64,000 nucleotides of DNA from Prevotella sp. (GTDB taxonomy: Bacteria > Bacteroidota > Bacteroidia > Bacteroidales > Bacteroidaceae). A program made the position numbers and the translations under genes. Where the stretch lies: contig JAFZSL010000045.1 of assembly GCA_017619375.1 (NCBI GenBank), positions 62,001 through 126,000 on the forward strand, given 5' to 3'. The notes below the pieces were generated by a model, which saw nothing but the letters and a program-made list of their open reading frames with translations, had not been told where the DNA came from and made no database searches. Positions 27,101-35,585 of this stretch are shown piece by piece (the stretch's first letter is position 1; every line of letters starts with the position of its first letter).

Positions 27101-29963
27101 CACTCTTCTGCTGTTCGTCTCCAACGATGCGCAAGAGGTCGCCGCTGATGCTTGGGATGGCGGCAAGGGCATCGGCAAAACGGACGGCCCATGGCACACT
27201 GGTGATGTCCTCAGACAAGGTGAGGCCGTTGGCCTGTGCCAGTGCACGGAGCGCGGTGCGTACATTGGGGGCCAGCTTGCCCACTTGCTGCAGGAACGTA
27301 GTGGCCTTTTGCAGGGCGTCGTATGAGGGGTCGGTAATGGAAAGACCGCTCAGAGGATGGTCTTTCGGAGAACCTGTGATGTTCAGAACGGCGGTGAGTT
27401 GGAGAATGGCTTTCTCCACTTCGTCGATTCGTTGACTGTCGATGCCGTCGAGGAAGGCGGAGGTGGGGGGGAGAGCGTCTTTGCCTTCGATACTCGTGTA
27501 ACGCGTGATGTAGTCATAGAGAGACAATCCGGTCGATTGCTTCTCATGAAGCAGGTTGACGTATTTGATGAGTGACTTGCGCTGCTCGAAGAGTGCATTC
27601 GACTCGTTCTCGTATGCTTCAGGAGACTTGATGCGGGTGAGGTCGAGAGCGCTTTGCAACTGCTGCAACAAATGACTCTTGGTCATCTTGTTGGAGTGCA
27701 TCTCAAGGCAGAAGGGGTCGAGCCCGATTTTTGCAAGACGTTTCTGCACCACCTCCAAGGCTGCCATCTTCTCGGCAACGAAAAGCACGCGACGATTGTG
27801 GAAAAGGGCATTGGCGATCATGTTGGTAATGGTCTGGCTCTTTCCGGTGCCGGGAGGACCATAGAGGATGAAGCTTCGTCCTTCACCCGACTCGATGACG
27901 GCCTCCAATTGAGAAGAGTCCACGTCTACAGGGATGGCGTAGCTGCCTGGGGTGACGGTGACATCCACCTTGCGCGTGTCGGTGGTGGATGGCTCTTCCA
28001 CACCGACCAGACGTTTTTGGATGAGGCTTTCCACCACCGGGTTTTGGCGCATCTTGTCAGCATTGTTGTGGATGTCGTTCCACATGACGAATTTGCTGAA
28101 AGAGAAAAGGCCGAGCATGCTCTCTTCTATCACATCCCATCGTTGTTGGGTCTCAAGGGCTTTCCTGACGGTGGCGAACACCTTGCGCACATCAATGCCG
28201 GATTCGTCTGTGGGGATGGGGTCGAGGCCGGTCAAGTGGATGTCGAATTGCTGGCTCATCATCTCCATGAGTGTGGTGTTGAAAGTGATGTCCTCATCGC
28301 GCACGCGTAAGACATAATTGTTGCCGCTTTTTTTCACCAGGTCGACGGGCTCAAGCAGAAGTGGGGCATAGCGTGGCTTTACGCTCTTGTCGGTTTCATA
28401 CCATTTCATGATGCCGAGCACGAGGAAGAGGGTGTTGGCGCCGTTCTCCTCCAATGCCGTGCGAGAGGAACGGAACAAGTTTTTCAGCGTGTTGGTTAGT
28501 TCCTCTTCTTTTAAATATGAATATAATTGTTTGTGTTTCAACCCTTCTGACACAGCATTTCCCATCGCCTCATGAAGTGCGCGGGAGTCGTAGATTCCGT
28601 TTTCGTCGGCCTTCGCGTCGAATTGGGAAGGACGTGGAATGATCTTGAAGTCCTCCTTGGCTTGCAAATGGTCTTCCAACACATCAATGTCAAAGGAGAC
28701 GAATTGGGTGAGTTTCTTGCCGATGCGCATGTTCAGCAGGTTGTTGCGCAAGGAGAAATCGAGCAATTTGCGCTCCCATATCTGTTGACGTGTCAGATGG
28801 CGCTCTGCGGAATTTTCAAGGTCGTACTGGTGCAATTCGCGCATGCCGTCGGTGGCTTGGTCGAGTTCAAGACCCTCCTCGATAGAGGTGCCAGTATCGC
28901 TTGTAGGCAGTGGACGCACGTTCAGCAGGCGGCAGCGGAAGACATCGACAGCCATGATGAAATCGTCGGCCTTCAAGTGGAGATGGTCCTCGGCCATCTT
29001 TACCGCTTGTTCAAACGAAACACCTTTTTCCGTGAGCATCGTGGCTTCCACCACCACCATCTCGCTGATGCCGTCGGCAACAGACTTGGATAGGAAACTC
29101 ACATCGTCGCAGAATGTCTGTGGGTAATATTTGTCCACAAGCCAGCAACCAACGTATGCGTGGCCTTTGGCTATAATCACCAATGGGTGGAGCCCGATGG
29201 ATTCCAAGCAGGAGGCATAGGCCAAAGAAAGGTCGAGGCATGTGCCTTGTTTCTGGGTGAGCACCTTGTCGGTCAACCTGACGCGCTGGCCTTCTTTCTC
29301 GAAGCTGGGAGGAGGGGTGATGTAAACCAAGCCTTGTTCACGGAAAGCTTCATAGACTGCGGCAACCTGGGCACGGGCTCGATTGGGGTCTTTGGTTTGG
29401 TAGTCATCCAATGCCGATGCACCCGTGAGGCGTTCAAGTTGTTTGGCTGTTGCCAATTTGACAGGGGCGAGTGCCGGGGTGTTGGGGGTGACGAAGACCG
29501 ACAGCAATTCAGGATTGGTCTCGATGCCGGGCCATTGGTCGTATGCCATCAAGTGGATGGGCTCGCTTTGGCGGTAAAGCTCATGGGCCAGGCCTTTTTC
29601 TGCTTGAGAGTGCTCCCCCGTCTCGCTTTCAGGGGCAATGACTTCTTCGTTCCCGAATTTTTTCACGGTGATGACGAATTGCGTGTCAACACTCTCTGTG
29701 AGATGGCGAAGCGTGTCAAGGTCGGGCTTGATGTCAAGGGATGATACCGAGACGGTTTGCCCCTTGGGAATCATGCTGATGCGGCTCTCTGTGGGTATGA
29801 GCATTTCGCCGCTGATGCTAACCACAAGGTCGTGCCAGTCTTCTTCCTCGTCGTTGGTCAGTTCGCAGATGTTCAAATAGCGTGTTCCTATGAGGGTGCT
29901 GGCATAGTTGATGGATGAGTTGTATTCAATTCTGAGATTGGATGAGGTCAGTTGTTCTTTCAT
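24150..29963 (-). CDS. DUF4011-type SF1 helicase-nuclease, probable antiphage protein
   Basis: A 1937-residue protein. An N-terminal region ends in a transglutaminase-like segment (GTCLDLSLAYASCLE near 243, KGHAYVGCW near 267). DUF4011 follows (WERKLLDFSLRNNLLNMR near 393). The SF1 helicase core has Walker A GPPGTGKSQT (near 703), Walker B VVFDEASQMP (near 1315), VGDPKQMPPTSFF and NVAVSRARYEMVVFST (near 1545). A Vsr/MTES_1575-like nuclease domain has VDLAVISPDHPDQYILGI then CDGNNYYN (near 1640), with candidate catalytic Asp, and DUF3320 is at the C-terminus (about 1775-1830). From memory, proteins of DUF4011-helicase-Vsr layout have been reported as single-gene phage defence (Hhe type). No start or frame damage is seen. 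It lies 30 bp after the radical SAM gene. Confidence 0.88.
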   Translation of the reverse strand: MKEQLTSSNLRIEYNSSINYASTLIGTRYLNICELTNDEEEDWHDLVVSISGEMLIPTESRISMIPKGQTVSVSSLDIKPDLDTLRHLTESVDTQFVITVKKFGNEEVIAPESETGEHSQAEKGLAHELYRQSEPIHLMAYDQWPGIETNPELLSVFVTPNTPALAPVKLATAKQLERLTGASALDDYQTKDPNRARAQVAAVYEAFREQGLVYITPPPSFEKEGQRVRLTDKVLTQKQGTCLDLSLAYASCLESIGLHPLVIIAKGHAYVGCWLVDKYYPQTFCDDVSFLSKSVADGISEMVVVEATMLTEKGVSFEQAVKMAEDHLHLKADDFIMAVDVFRCRLLNVRPLPTSDTGTSIEEGLELDQATDGMRELHQYDLENSAERHLTRQQIWERKLLDFSLRNNLLNMRIGKKLTQFVSFDIDVLEDHLQAKEDFKIIPRPSQFDAKADENGIYDSRALHEAMGNAVSEGLKHKQLYSYLKEEELTNTLKNLFRSSRTALEENGANTLFLVLGIMKWYETDKSVKPRYAPLLLEPVDLVKKSGNNYVLRVRDEDITFNTTLMEMMSQQFDIHLTGLDPIPTDESGIDVRKVFATVRKALETQQRWDVIEESMLGLFSFSKFVMWNDIHNNADKMRQNPVVESLIQKRLVGVEEPSTTDTRKVDVTVTPGSYAIPVDVDSSQLEAVIESGEGRSFILYGPPGTGKSQTITNMIANALFHNRRVLFVAEKMAALEVVQKRLAKIGLDPFCLEMHSNKMTKSHLLQQLQSALDLTRIKSPEAYENESNALFEQRKSLIKYVNLLHEKQSTGLSLYDYITRYTSIEGKDALPPTSAFLDGIDSQRIDEVEKAILQLTAVLNITGSPKDHPLSGLSITDPSYDALQKATTFLQQVGKLAPNVRTALRALAQANGLTLSEDITSVPWAVRFADALAAIPSISGDLLRIVGDEQQKSVWQQHIADGKTLKEVRATITKDYAKEVLSLDVIHLRGEWANACDKWFLPRYFAKKKVVKSLRGYRPNVSSDDIEPLLALLDKHKVQQEKLSSLRQQSAKVFGAIGTPEQEQWDMMEESLRQAPAILAMLGETSMPAAYVPPVNANATQSLDLTAIRQMNDLMSAAHDYCTIDPRITIDDVILRTPQWLVGMNKSRDWAQWCIRRRQMQDQGLAPTIEYIESGHSSDEACAATLRGLYKKLSMDFIDHNADLQIFNGIIFEEAIARYRNMAKQFQDLTKKALYCKLASRIPSLTIEAASSSEIGILKRFIASGGRGATIRHIIDQIPTLLPKLCPCMLMSPISVAQFIDLDQEKFDIVVFDEASQMPTSEAIGAIARGKALIVVGDPKQMPPTSFFTTTAVDESEAENDDMESILDDCITLSFPDHYLTWHYRSRHESLIAFSNSQYYDGKLYTFPSVDDRASKVNFVPVSGTYDYGKSRSNRSEAEAIVSEVVRRLKDNDLSKRSIGIVSFSKVQQDLIEDILVDELSKDPLLEKRAYDCEEPIFVKNLENVQGDERDVILFSVGYGPDKNGRVSMNFGPLNNTGGERRLNVAVSRARYEMVVFSTLQPEQIDLNRSRARGVEGLKRFLEFAKSGRMPLSATQVQTETDTALVDAIANELRMHGYQVDTFVGRSRFKVDLAVISPDHPDQYILGIICDGNNYYNTHTQRDREICQPGVLQGLGWNLMRVWTIDWFLNPEKVTDRILDLLDSIKSKNAPEANKGTNAPSSTTIPKSGFVSNMGFTVNENELLEAPENDKEIPYKKADIPQRYTNKTQEVLALARRQVEQDIKDIIATEQPVTIGYLRKRIMDIYGQTRNTERLQHILEKGLSKAYVDPLSIPTNAAYWANAEAAKGYDKYRQASGRDIDDIPLIEVKNAVLLAMSQQMSLSVDDLLSQISRLLGFARRTPKTKDAISRVIEYLEREGKVRCEGDNIILKDPIIH

Positions 29964-29993
29964 AGATTGTGGTGATAGGGTTGATGTGATGGG

Positions 29994-30767
29994 TCAATAT
30001 GAAACGGAGCAGGGGATTCCCTCTGCCAATACTAGGTCGCGGATGCGGTTGAGTTCTTTCGGGGTGGCTTTTTCCAGATGGTTGTCAGGGGTTTCACGGT
30101 CGATGGTGTATACCATCACCTCGCGTGGACGGATTCGACGGAGGGCTTCGAGCCAGGGAAGCACGTAACGGTCGCTGGTGTTGTCTGTGTCGCCAGAGGT
30201 TGTCACGCCTTTCATGAACATGCTTTGTATCACCAAGTGCCCTTCAAACAATTCCATGTCAGCGATGATTCGGTGGACATAATAATGGGTGCCGCAAGGG
30301 CGGTCAACCATATTGATATAAGCCTCGTCCACGGTGTCAAGTTTTAATATGTTGTTGTCTATGCGCATCAATGCCTCGCGTATCTCAGGACGATGGATCT
30401 GGGTGGAGTTGCTGAGCACCGAAACTTTGGCGTCTGGTGCCAGTTCGTCGCGAAGCAATAACGTATCGTTGATGATGGCGGGGAAGTCGGGATGGAGCGT
30501 GGGTTCGCCGTTGCCGGCGAACGTGAGCACGTCGGGGCACCGGCCGGCGGAAGCCATTTCCTGTAACTTCTGCTTCAAACTATCGGCCACTTCTTGACGA
30601 GTGGGGCGGCGGGAACGCGTGCGATGGTCTGAGTTGAAACCACATTCGCAGTAGATGCAATCGAAAGAGCATAACTTGCCGTCGCCGGGTTGGAGGTTGA
30701 TGCCTAAGGATAGACCCAGTCGGCGGCTGTGAACCGGACCGAAAATGGGTGATGGGTAGATAATCAT
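29994..30767 (-). CDS. Radical SAM protein
   Basis: A 257-residue radical SAM enzyme. The 4Fe-4S cluster motif is CSFDCIYCECG (CX3CX2C, near residue 36), and the family's glycine-rich strand appears as TFAGNGEPTLHPDFPAII. FGPVHSRRLGLSLGINL at the start is typical of a widespread group of radical SAM proteins with unknown substrate. I start at ATG 30767 (MIIYPSPIFGP). The frame stays open to a TTG at 30791, but that lies inside the -7 box, so it is not used. It heads the helicase-CotH run on the minus strand and is divergent from ftsX. Confidence 0.88.
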   Translation of the reverse strand: MIIYPSPIFGPVHSRRLGLSLGINLQPGDGKLCSFDCIYCECGFNSDHRTRSRRPTRQEVADSLKQKLQEMASAGRCPDVLTFAGNGEPTLHPDFPAIINDTLLLRDELAPDAKVSVLSNSTQIHRPEIREALMRIDNNILKLDTVDEAYINMVDRPCGTHYYVHRIIADMELFEGHLVIQSMFMKGVTTSGDTDNTSDRYVLPWLEALRRIRPREVMVYTIDRETPDNHLEKATPKELNRIRDLVLAEGIPCSVSY

Positions 30768-30788
30768 GTTTTTTGAATTTCTGATACG

Positions 30789-30796
30789 CAAAGGTA
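30789..30796 (-). promoter_or_regulatory. -7 box for the radical SAM-helicase-CotH run
   Basis: On the minus strand TACCTTTG matches TAnnTTTG and lies 21 bp before the radical SAM start. No clear -33 TTTG is present. Confidence 0.55.
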
Positions 30797-30836
30797 ATCA
30801 TTTTTCTCGCTTCGTAGCGTTAATAGTCGTTAAAGG

Positions 30837-30868
30837 TTTGCTATACCAAGCTTTTTTTACTACTTTTG
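30837..30868 (+). promoter_or_regulatory. Full Bacteroidetes promoter for ftsX
   Basis: TTTG (30837-30840), 20 bp, TACTTTTG (30861-30868), then 30 bases to the ftsX ATG. Confidence 0.8.
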
Positions 30869-30898
30869 CACAAAATTTGGTGTATTATAACCTAAAAA

Positions 30899-31780
30899 AT
30901 GGGAAAAAATAAGAACAAGACCCGTAGTCGCCAAGGGGGACTACAGGTTATCACTTTGTGTATCAGCACTGCCATGGTGCTTATCTTGCTTGGAATTGTC
31001 GTGCTTACCGTACTTTCCGCCAGGAATCTTTCAGCTTCCGTAAAAGAGAAACTTCCGGTATTCATCGACTTGGGACAAGACCTTACCGAAACTGAAGCAA
31101 AGCAGTTCTGCGACAACTTGTCGTCGAAAAAATATATCAATTCTTTGAAGTACATTTCCAAGGAACAAGTCTTGGAGGAAACGAAGAAGACCTTGGGCAC
31201 TGATCCCACGGAATTTGCTGGTATGAATCCTTTCCTGCCTTCTTTGCAGTTCCAACTTCATGCCGACTATGCCAACACCGATTCCTTGAAATGGATCTCG
31301 GAGGAACTCACCAAACTTCCCAATGTTACGGATGTGAGATATCCTGAAGACCTCATACAGCAGGTGAACAGCATGGTGAAGAAATTCAGTCTTTTGCTGC
31401 TTGTCATCGCTGCATTGTTGCTCATCGTCTGCTTCGTCCTCATCAATAACACAGTGAAACTCAGCATCTATGCCAGGAGGTTCAACATTCACACGATGAA
31501 GCTTGTTGGTGCATCGTGGAGTTTCATCAGGGGGCCGTTCATCAAGCAAGCTGTGGCACAAGGGCTTGTAGCAGGCATCTTGGCCAATGCCGTCTTGGGC
31601 GTCGGAATGTATTTGCTCTGGCAGAACCAGCGTGATGTCATGGAGGTGATCACTTGGAAGGTGCTTGTCATCACAGGGGTTGCCGTACTGCTCTTTGGTG
31701 TCATCATCACTACTTTCTGCTCTTGGCTCTCTGTGAACAACTTCCTCAAAATGAAAGCAGGAGAACTTTACAAGATTTAA
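30899..31780 (+). CDS. ftsX: FtsX, cell-division ABC-transporter-like permease
   Basis: A 293-residue membrane protein with FtsX topology: one helix near residues 20-43, a periplasmic domain (about 45-160) containing TETEAKQFCDNLSSKKYI, then three helices (LLLLVIAALLLIVCFVLINN, VAGILANAVLGVGMYLLW and VLVITGVAVLLFGVIITTF). FtsX pairs with the ATPase FtsE and controls peptidoglycan hydrolases at the septum. Its partner FtsE is encoded 22 kb away at 52463-53170, not next door. It opens the conserved cluster that continues with DUF3098 and uppP. Confidence 0.93.
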   Translation: MGKNKNKTRSRQGGLQVITLCISTAMVLILLGIVVLTVLSARNLSASVKEKLPVFIDLGQDLTETEAKQFCDNLSSKKYINSLKYISKEQVLEETKKTLGTDPTEFAGMNPFLPSLQFQLHADYANTDSLKWISEELTKLPNVTDVRYPEDLIQQVNSMVKKFSLLLLVIAALLLIVCFVLINNTVKLSIYARRFNIHTMKLVGASWSFIRGPFIKQAVAQGLVAGILANAVLGVGMYLLWQNQRDVMEVITWKVLVITGVAVLLFGVIITTFCSWLSVNNFLKMKAGELYKI

Positions 31781-31809
31781 TCGCGAACTTTCAATTTAAA
31801 ACATTTGCT

Positions 31810-32079
31810 ATGGACAAAAGAAATCTGGCTTTCGGACGCACCAATTTCATTCTTCTTGCCATTAGTGCTGTAATTGTCATCATCGGATTCATCCTTATGA
31901 GCGGGCCAGGGTCGACAGTGGAGAATTTCAATCCCGACATCTTTGGTGCCATGCGTGTAAAAGTGGCTCCTGTCGTTTGCTTCTTTGGATTCGTCTTCAT
32001 GATTGTTGGCGTGATGTATCGGAAAAAGGATGCTGTATCGCAAGGTGATGAAGAATTGAAGAATGAGAGTAAATCTTAG
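31810..32079 (+). CDS. DUF3098 small membrane protein
   Basis: An 89-residue protein starting MDKRNLAFGRTNFILLA, with two predicted helices (residues 10-31 and about 52-73) separated by GPGSTVENFNPDIFGAMR. This is the DUF3098 family, found next to ftsX across Bacteroidetes; its role is unknown, although the setting suggests an envelope or division link. I use ATG 31810; the longer open frame upstream overlaps ftsX and is not protein-like. It begins 29 bp after ftsX. Confidence 0.85.
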   Translation: MDKRNLAFGRTNFILLAISAVIVIIGFILMSGPGSTVENFNPDIFGAMRVKVAPVVCFFGFVFMIVGVMYRKKDAVSQGDEELKNESKS

Positions 32080-32281
32080 AAAACAGATTCTATTTCTTTA
32101 AAAGGTGAATAGTTGAAGACCCCAAGCTAGTACCGATGGTTTCCGAATAGGTCAGGCAGGTATAGTCGTTGGCGTGGTGATAGATTTCAAGAATTCAACC
32201 TGTTTATTAGTATAGGAGTGGCTATGATTATTAATAGCCTGATTGATAACAAATTGAGTATAATCATTTTTTAAGTACAAA
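32080..32281 (+). other. 200-bp gap inside the ftsX-uppP cluster
   Basis: The gap holds no convincing gene. A 6-bp inverted repeat, GGCTAT and ATAGCC around an 8-base A/T-rich loop, lies near 32219-32238, ahead of the uppP start. No TAnnTTTG box was found close to uppP. A leader with a weak hairpin is the most that can be said. Confidence 0.35.
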
Positions 32282-33139
32282 ATGGATTGGTTGCAAACGA
32301 TCATCATTGCCATTGTGGAGGGATTGACGGAGTTCCTTCCGGTGTCTTCCACTGGGCATATGATTATCACACAAAATCTTTTGGGAATCAAACAAGGTGA
32401 CGCTTTCGTTCATGCTTTCACTTTCATCATACAGTTTGGGGCCATACTTTCCGTGGTGTGTCTCTATTGGAAGAAGTTCTTTCATATCGACAATACGCCT
32501 GCACCCAAAGGTAGCAACGCCTTCCAGAAACTGATTCACAAATTCAGGTTCTATTGGCTCCTTTTCATCGGGGTGCTCCCGGCTGTTGTCATTGGACTAC
32601 TTGCCAAGAAATCGGGACTGCTCGACAGACTCCTCGATAGCGTGGAGGTCGTGGCTGTCATGCTTGTCCTCGGTGGCATATTCATGCTCTTCTGCGACAA
32701 GTGGTTCAACAAGGGAAGCGATGCAGTAAAGGTGAATGAGAAAAAGGCCTTCTACATCGGCCTTTACCAATGCATCTCTGTCATTCCAGGCGTGTCACGC
32801 TCCATGGCCACCATCGTGGGCGGCATGACCCAGGGACTCTCACGCAAACGTGCTGCAGAATTCTCTTTCTTCCTCGCCGTGCCCACCATGGCGGGGGCTA
32901 CTTTGCTTGACTTGCTCGACCTGTTCAAGGAAGACACGTCATGGGCCACTTCCCACAACATCGCCATGCTCATTCTCGGATGTGTCGTGGCGTTCATTGT
33001 TGCCCTGTTGGCTATGAAATGGTTCGTGAACTTCCTTACCAAATATGGCTTCAAGGCTTTTGGCGTGTATCGCATCATCGTTGGTGGCATCATCATCATT
33101 ATGCTGCTGATGGGACAATCATTGGTAATGGTAGACTGA
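32282..33139 (+). CDS. uppP: UppP, undecaprenyl-diphosphate phosphatase
   Basis: A 285-residue membrane enzyme that converts undecaprenyl diphosphate to the monophosphate carrier used for peptidoglycan and O-antigen. Both catalytic motifs are present: EGLTEFLPVSSTGHMI (near residue 14) and PGVSRSMATIVGGMTQG (near 171). Seven to eight hydrophobic helices are visible. Length matches the BacA family. Its TGA stop overlaps the ATG of truB as TGATG, which indicates translational coupling. Confidence 0.96.
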   Translation: MDWLQTIIIAIVEGLTEFLPVSSTGHMIITQNLLGIKQGDAFVHAFTFIIQFGAILSVVCLYWKKFFHIDNTPAPKGSNAFQKLIHKFRFYWLLFIGVLPAVVIGLLAKKSGLLDRLLDSVEVVAVMLVLGGIFMLFCDKWFNKGSDAVKVNEKKAFYIGLYQCISVIPGVSRSMATIVGGMTQGLSRKRAAEFSFFLAVPTMAGATLLDLLDLFKEDTSWATSHNIAMLILGCVVAFIVALLAMKWFVNFLTKYGFKAFGVYRIIVGGIIIIMLLMGQSLVMVD

Positions 33140-33873
33140 TGGATTTTCAGGAAGGTGTCATCATAGGCATAGACAAACCTTACCGAATGTCAAGCTTCGG
33201 GGCTTTGGCGCATATCAGATATCTCATCTCTAAAAAACTTGGAGTGAAGAGGGTGAAGACCGGCCACGCCGGAACGTTAGACCCCCTCGCAACTGGAGTG
33301 CTGCTGTTATGCACAGGGAAGGCGACCAAGCAGATCGACCTACTGCAAGCTCAGACCAAGGAGTATGTGGCAGGTATGAAACTCGGGGCGACGACGGCAA
33401 GTTTCGACCGGGAGCATACCGTGGATTACACTTACCCCACCAAACATGTCACACGACAACTTGTGGAGGGCACGTTGAAACAGTTCGTTGGTGATATCAT
33501 GCAGGTGCCGCCGGCTTTTTCAGCTTGCAAAGTGGATGGCAAAAGAGCATATCACTTGATGAGAAAGGGGAAAGACGTTGAACTCAAGGCGAAACCCTTG
33601 AGGATTGACGAAATAGAACTGCTCGACTTCGATCCACTCGCCATGACGATGAGCATCCGCGTAGTGTGTGGAAAAGGCACCTACATCAGAGCACTGGCAA
33701 GGGACATTGGGCATGCCCTTGGGAGCGGGGCCTTCCTCACATCGCTAAGAAGGACAAGGGTGGGGGATTACCGTGTCGAAGACTGTATCACGCTGGACGA
33801 CTTTCCCGCATGGTTGGATGCGCAAGATATCGTTCCCATCCAGACGATGAAGTCCGCCAAAGGCGGTGAATAA
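33139..33873 (+). CDS. truB: TruB, tRNA pseudouridine-55 synthase
   Basis: A 244-residue enzyme that forms pseudouridine 55 in the T loop of tRNAs. The start MDFQEGVIIGIDKPYRMSSF is followed by the catalytic motif GHAGTLDPLATGVLLL near residue 45, whose Asp is the nucleophile, and by QVPPAFSACKVDGKRAY near 120 and CGKGTYIRALARDIG near 178. ATG 33139 shares its A with the uppP stop; longer readings run through uppP and are not real. The C-terminal PUA domain of longer TruBs is absent, as in many Bacteroidetes. Confidence 0.95.
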   Translation: MDFQEGVIIGIDKPYRMSSFGALAHIRYLISKKLGVKRVKTGHAGTLDPLATGVLLLCTGKATKQIDLLQAQTKEYVAGMKLGATTASFDREHTVDYTYPTKHVTRQLVEGTLKQFVGDIMQVPPAFSACKVDGKRAYHLMRKGKDVELKAKPLRIDEIELLDFDPLAMTMSIRVVCGKGTYIRALARDIGHALGSGAFLTSLRRTRVGDYRVEDCITLDDFPAWLDAQDIVPIQTMKSAKGGE

Positions 33874-33904
33874 ATAGAATGTAATAATCAAGATAACAAG
33901 ATAT

Positions 33905-35089
33905 ATGAAATTATCACAGTTCAAGTTCAGACTTCCGGAAGAGCAAATCGCGCTTTATCCTACTTTCAATAGAGACGAGTGCCGTATGATGGTGATTCAC
34001 CGCAAGTCGGAAAGAATCGATATGTTCAGGACAGATGAGAATGGCGAGCCTCTGAAGAATGAGGATGGGTCACCGCAATTCATTGAGTTCCGACATCTTA
34101 TTGAATATTTCGATGAAGGCGATGTGTTCGTATTCAACGACACCAAGGTGTTCCCCGCAAGACTTTATGGCACAAAGGAAAAGACTGATGCCAAAATCGA
34201 GGTGTTCTTGCTTAGGGAGCTCAATGAGCAACTGAGGCTGTGGGATGTCCTCGTGGAGCCTGCAAGGAAAATTAGAATAGGGAACAAACTCTTCTTCGAT
34301 GAAAGCGGAACCATGGTGGCAGAGGTCATTGACAACACCACCAGCAGGGGGCGTACGCTGAGATTCCTTTACGACTGCCCCCATGACAAGTTCAAACGCG
34401 AACTCTATGCCCTTGGCTCAGCTCCACTGCCTCATTATATCATCGATCATGAAGTGGAGCAGGAGGTGCCTGATGAGAGCGAACCCGGAAAGACCAAGAT
34501 CGTCAAGGTGAAAGACCGGCCTGTCTTGCCTGAAGATATGGAGAATTTCCAATGCATCTATGCCAAGAACGAAGGGGCTGTCACTGCACCTGCTTCAGGA
34601 CTGCACTTTAGCAGGGAGTTGATGAAACGAATGGAAATCAAAGGTATTGAGTTCGCATTCATCACCATGCACTGTGCGCTTGGTGCATTCCATAACATCG
34701 AGGTGGAAGACCTCACCAAGCACAAGATGGACTCTGAACAGATGTTCGTGGAGAAGGAGGCTTGCGACATCGTCAATACAGCAAAGGCCGAGGGCAGGCA
34801 TATCTGTGCAGTGGGAACCAGTGTCATCAAGGCTACTGAAACCGCTGTTGGTACAGACGGACAACTCAAGGAGTATGAAGGATGGACCAATAAATTCATC
34901 TTCCCACCTCATGAGTTTGGACTGGCTGACGCCATGGTTTGCAACTTCTACCATCCTCTCTCCACATTGCTCATGTCGGCCTGTGCCTTCGGGGGGTACG
35001 ACCTCGTGATGAAGGCTTATGACATGGCTATAGAGAATGGATACAGGTTCGGGTGTTACGGCGATGCCATGCTCATACTTGATGACTGA
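33905..35089 (+). CDS. queA: QueA, SAM:tRNA ribosyltransferase-isomerase
   Basis: A 394-residue enzyme that transfers the ribosyl part of SAM to 7-aminomethyl-7-deazaguanine in tRNA, the step before queuosine. Typical blocks: [12 protein letters not shown] at the N-terminus, [17 protein letters not shown] near residue 75, [17 protein letters not shown] near 225, [17 protein letters not shown] and [22 protein letters not shown] (read with its middle in mind) near 330. It is about 40 residues longer than E. coli QueA because of hydrophilic inserts, one holding [19 protein letters not shown]. Its end overlaps folK by 8 bp. Confidence 0.94.
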   Translation: MKLSQFKFRLPEEQIALYPTFNRDECRMMVIHRKSERIDMFRTDENGEPLKNEDGSPQFIEFRHLIEYFDEGDVFVFNDTKVFPARLYGTKEKTDAKIEVFLLRELNEQLRLWDVLVEPARKIRIGNKLFFDESGTMVAEVIDNTTSRGRTLRFLYDCPHDKFKRELYALGSAPLPHYIIDHEVEQEVPDESEPGKTKIVKVKDRPVLPEDMENFQCIYAKNEGAVTAPASGLHFSRELMKRMEIKGIEFAFITMHCALGAFHNIEVEDLTKHKMDSEQMFVEKEACDIVNTAKAEGRHICAVGTSVIKATETAVGTDGQLKEYEGWTNKFIFPPHEFGLADAMVCNFYHPLSTLLMSACAFGGYDLVMKAYDMAIENGYRFGCYGDAMLILDD

Positions 35090-35519
35090 TAACCTGCATA
35101 TCACCTATCTTGGCATTGGCTCCAACCTCGGAGACAAAGTTGAAAACATCAACGAAGCCATAAGAAAAATCGAAGAGCTGATTGGACGCGTCATGCGACA
35201 ATCAGCTCTGCATCTTTCCTTGCCCTGGGGGTTCAATTCTGACAATTCCTTTGTCAATGCTGTCATCGCTTGCCAGACCGATTTGTCGCCCAGGCAACTC
35301 CTGAAGGCGACACAGGAGATAGAAAAGGAAATGGGAAGAACACAAAAATCTCTGAACGGTGTCTATCACGACCGTATCATCGACATCGACATCCTCCTCT
35401 ACGATGATTGGCACATAGATTATCCCGACCTCAAGATTCCTCACCCCCTCATGCGTGAGCGCGACTTCGTCATGATCCCACTCAGAGAGGTATGGGTGCA
35501 GGATGAATCGCTGTCATAA
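35082..35519 (+). CDS. folK: FolK, hydroxymethyl-dihydropterin pyrophosphokinase
   Basis: A 145-residue enzyme that attaches pyrophosphate from ATP to 6-hydroxymethyl-7,8-dihydropterin in folate synthesis. Motifs: [15 protein letters not shown] at residues 8-22, [14 protein letters not shown] near 61, [13 protein letters not shown] near 108 and [15 protein letters not shown] near 127. I start at ATG 35082 ([11 protein letters not shown]), inside the last codons of queA; earlier starts would overlap queA by more than 50 bp. It is the last gene of the ftsX-folK cluster and is followed by a shared terminator. Confidence 0.93.
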   Translation: MTDNLHITYLGIGSNLGDKVENINEAIRKIEELIGRVMRQSALHLSLPWGFNSDNSFVNAVIACQTDLSPRQLLKATQEIEKEMGRTQKSLNGVYHDRIIDIDILLYDDWHIDYPDLKIPHPLMRERDFVMIPLREVWVQDESLS

Positions 35520-35530
35520 GACCATAAAAA

Positions 35531-35562
35531 ACTCCGCCAGACATCATGTGTCGTGGCGGAGT
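35531..35562. terminator. Shared terminator between folK and rpsO
   Basis: ACTCCGCCA (35531-35539) and TGGCGGAGT (35554-35562) form a perfect 9-bp stem. A-rich sequence on the left and T-rich sequence on the right allow use from both sides. Confidence 0.8.
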
Positions 35563-35585
35563 CCAAGATCTTTTGCTCTGTCTTT

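Noticed and set aside
30768-30791. A longer start for the radical SAM gene at a TTG codon
   Set aside because: The TTG lies in the -7 promoter box, and the ATG at 30767 gives the usual family N-terminus.
32080-32281. Possible tRNA or small RNA in the gap before uppP
   Set aside because: No cloverleaf or T-loop sequence could be found; only a 6-bp hairpin is visible.
35037-35081. A longer folK start inside queA
   Set aside because: It would add 15 unrelated residues read from queA in another frame; ATG 35082 gives the normal FolK start.
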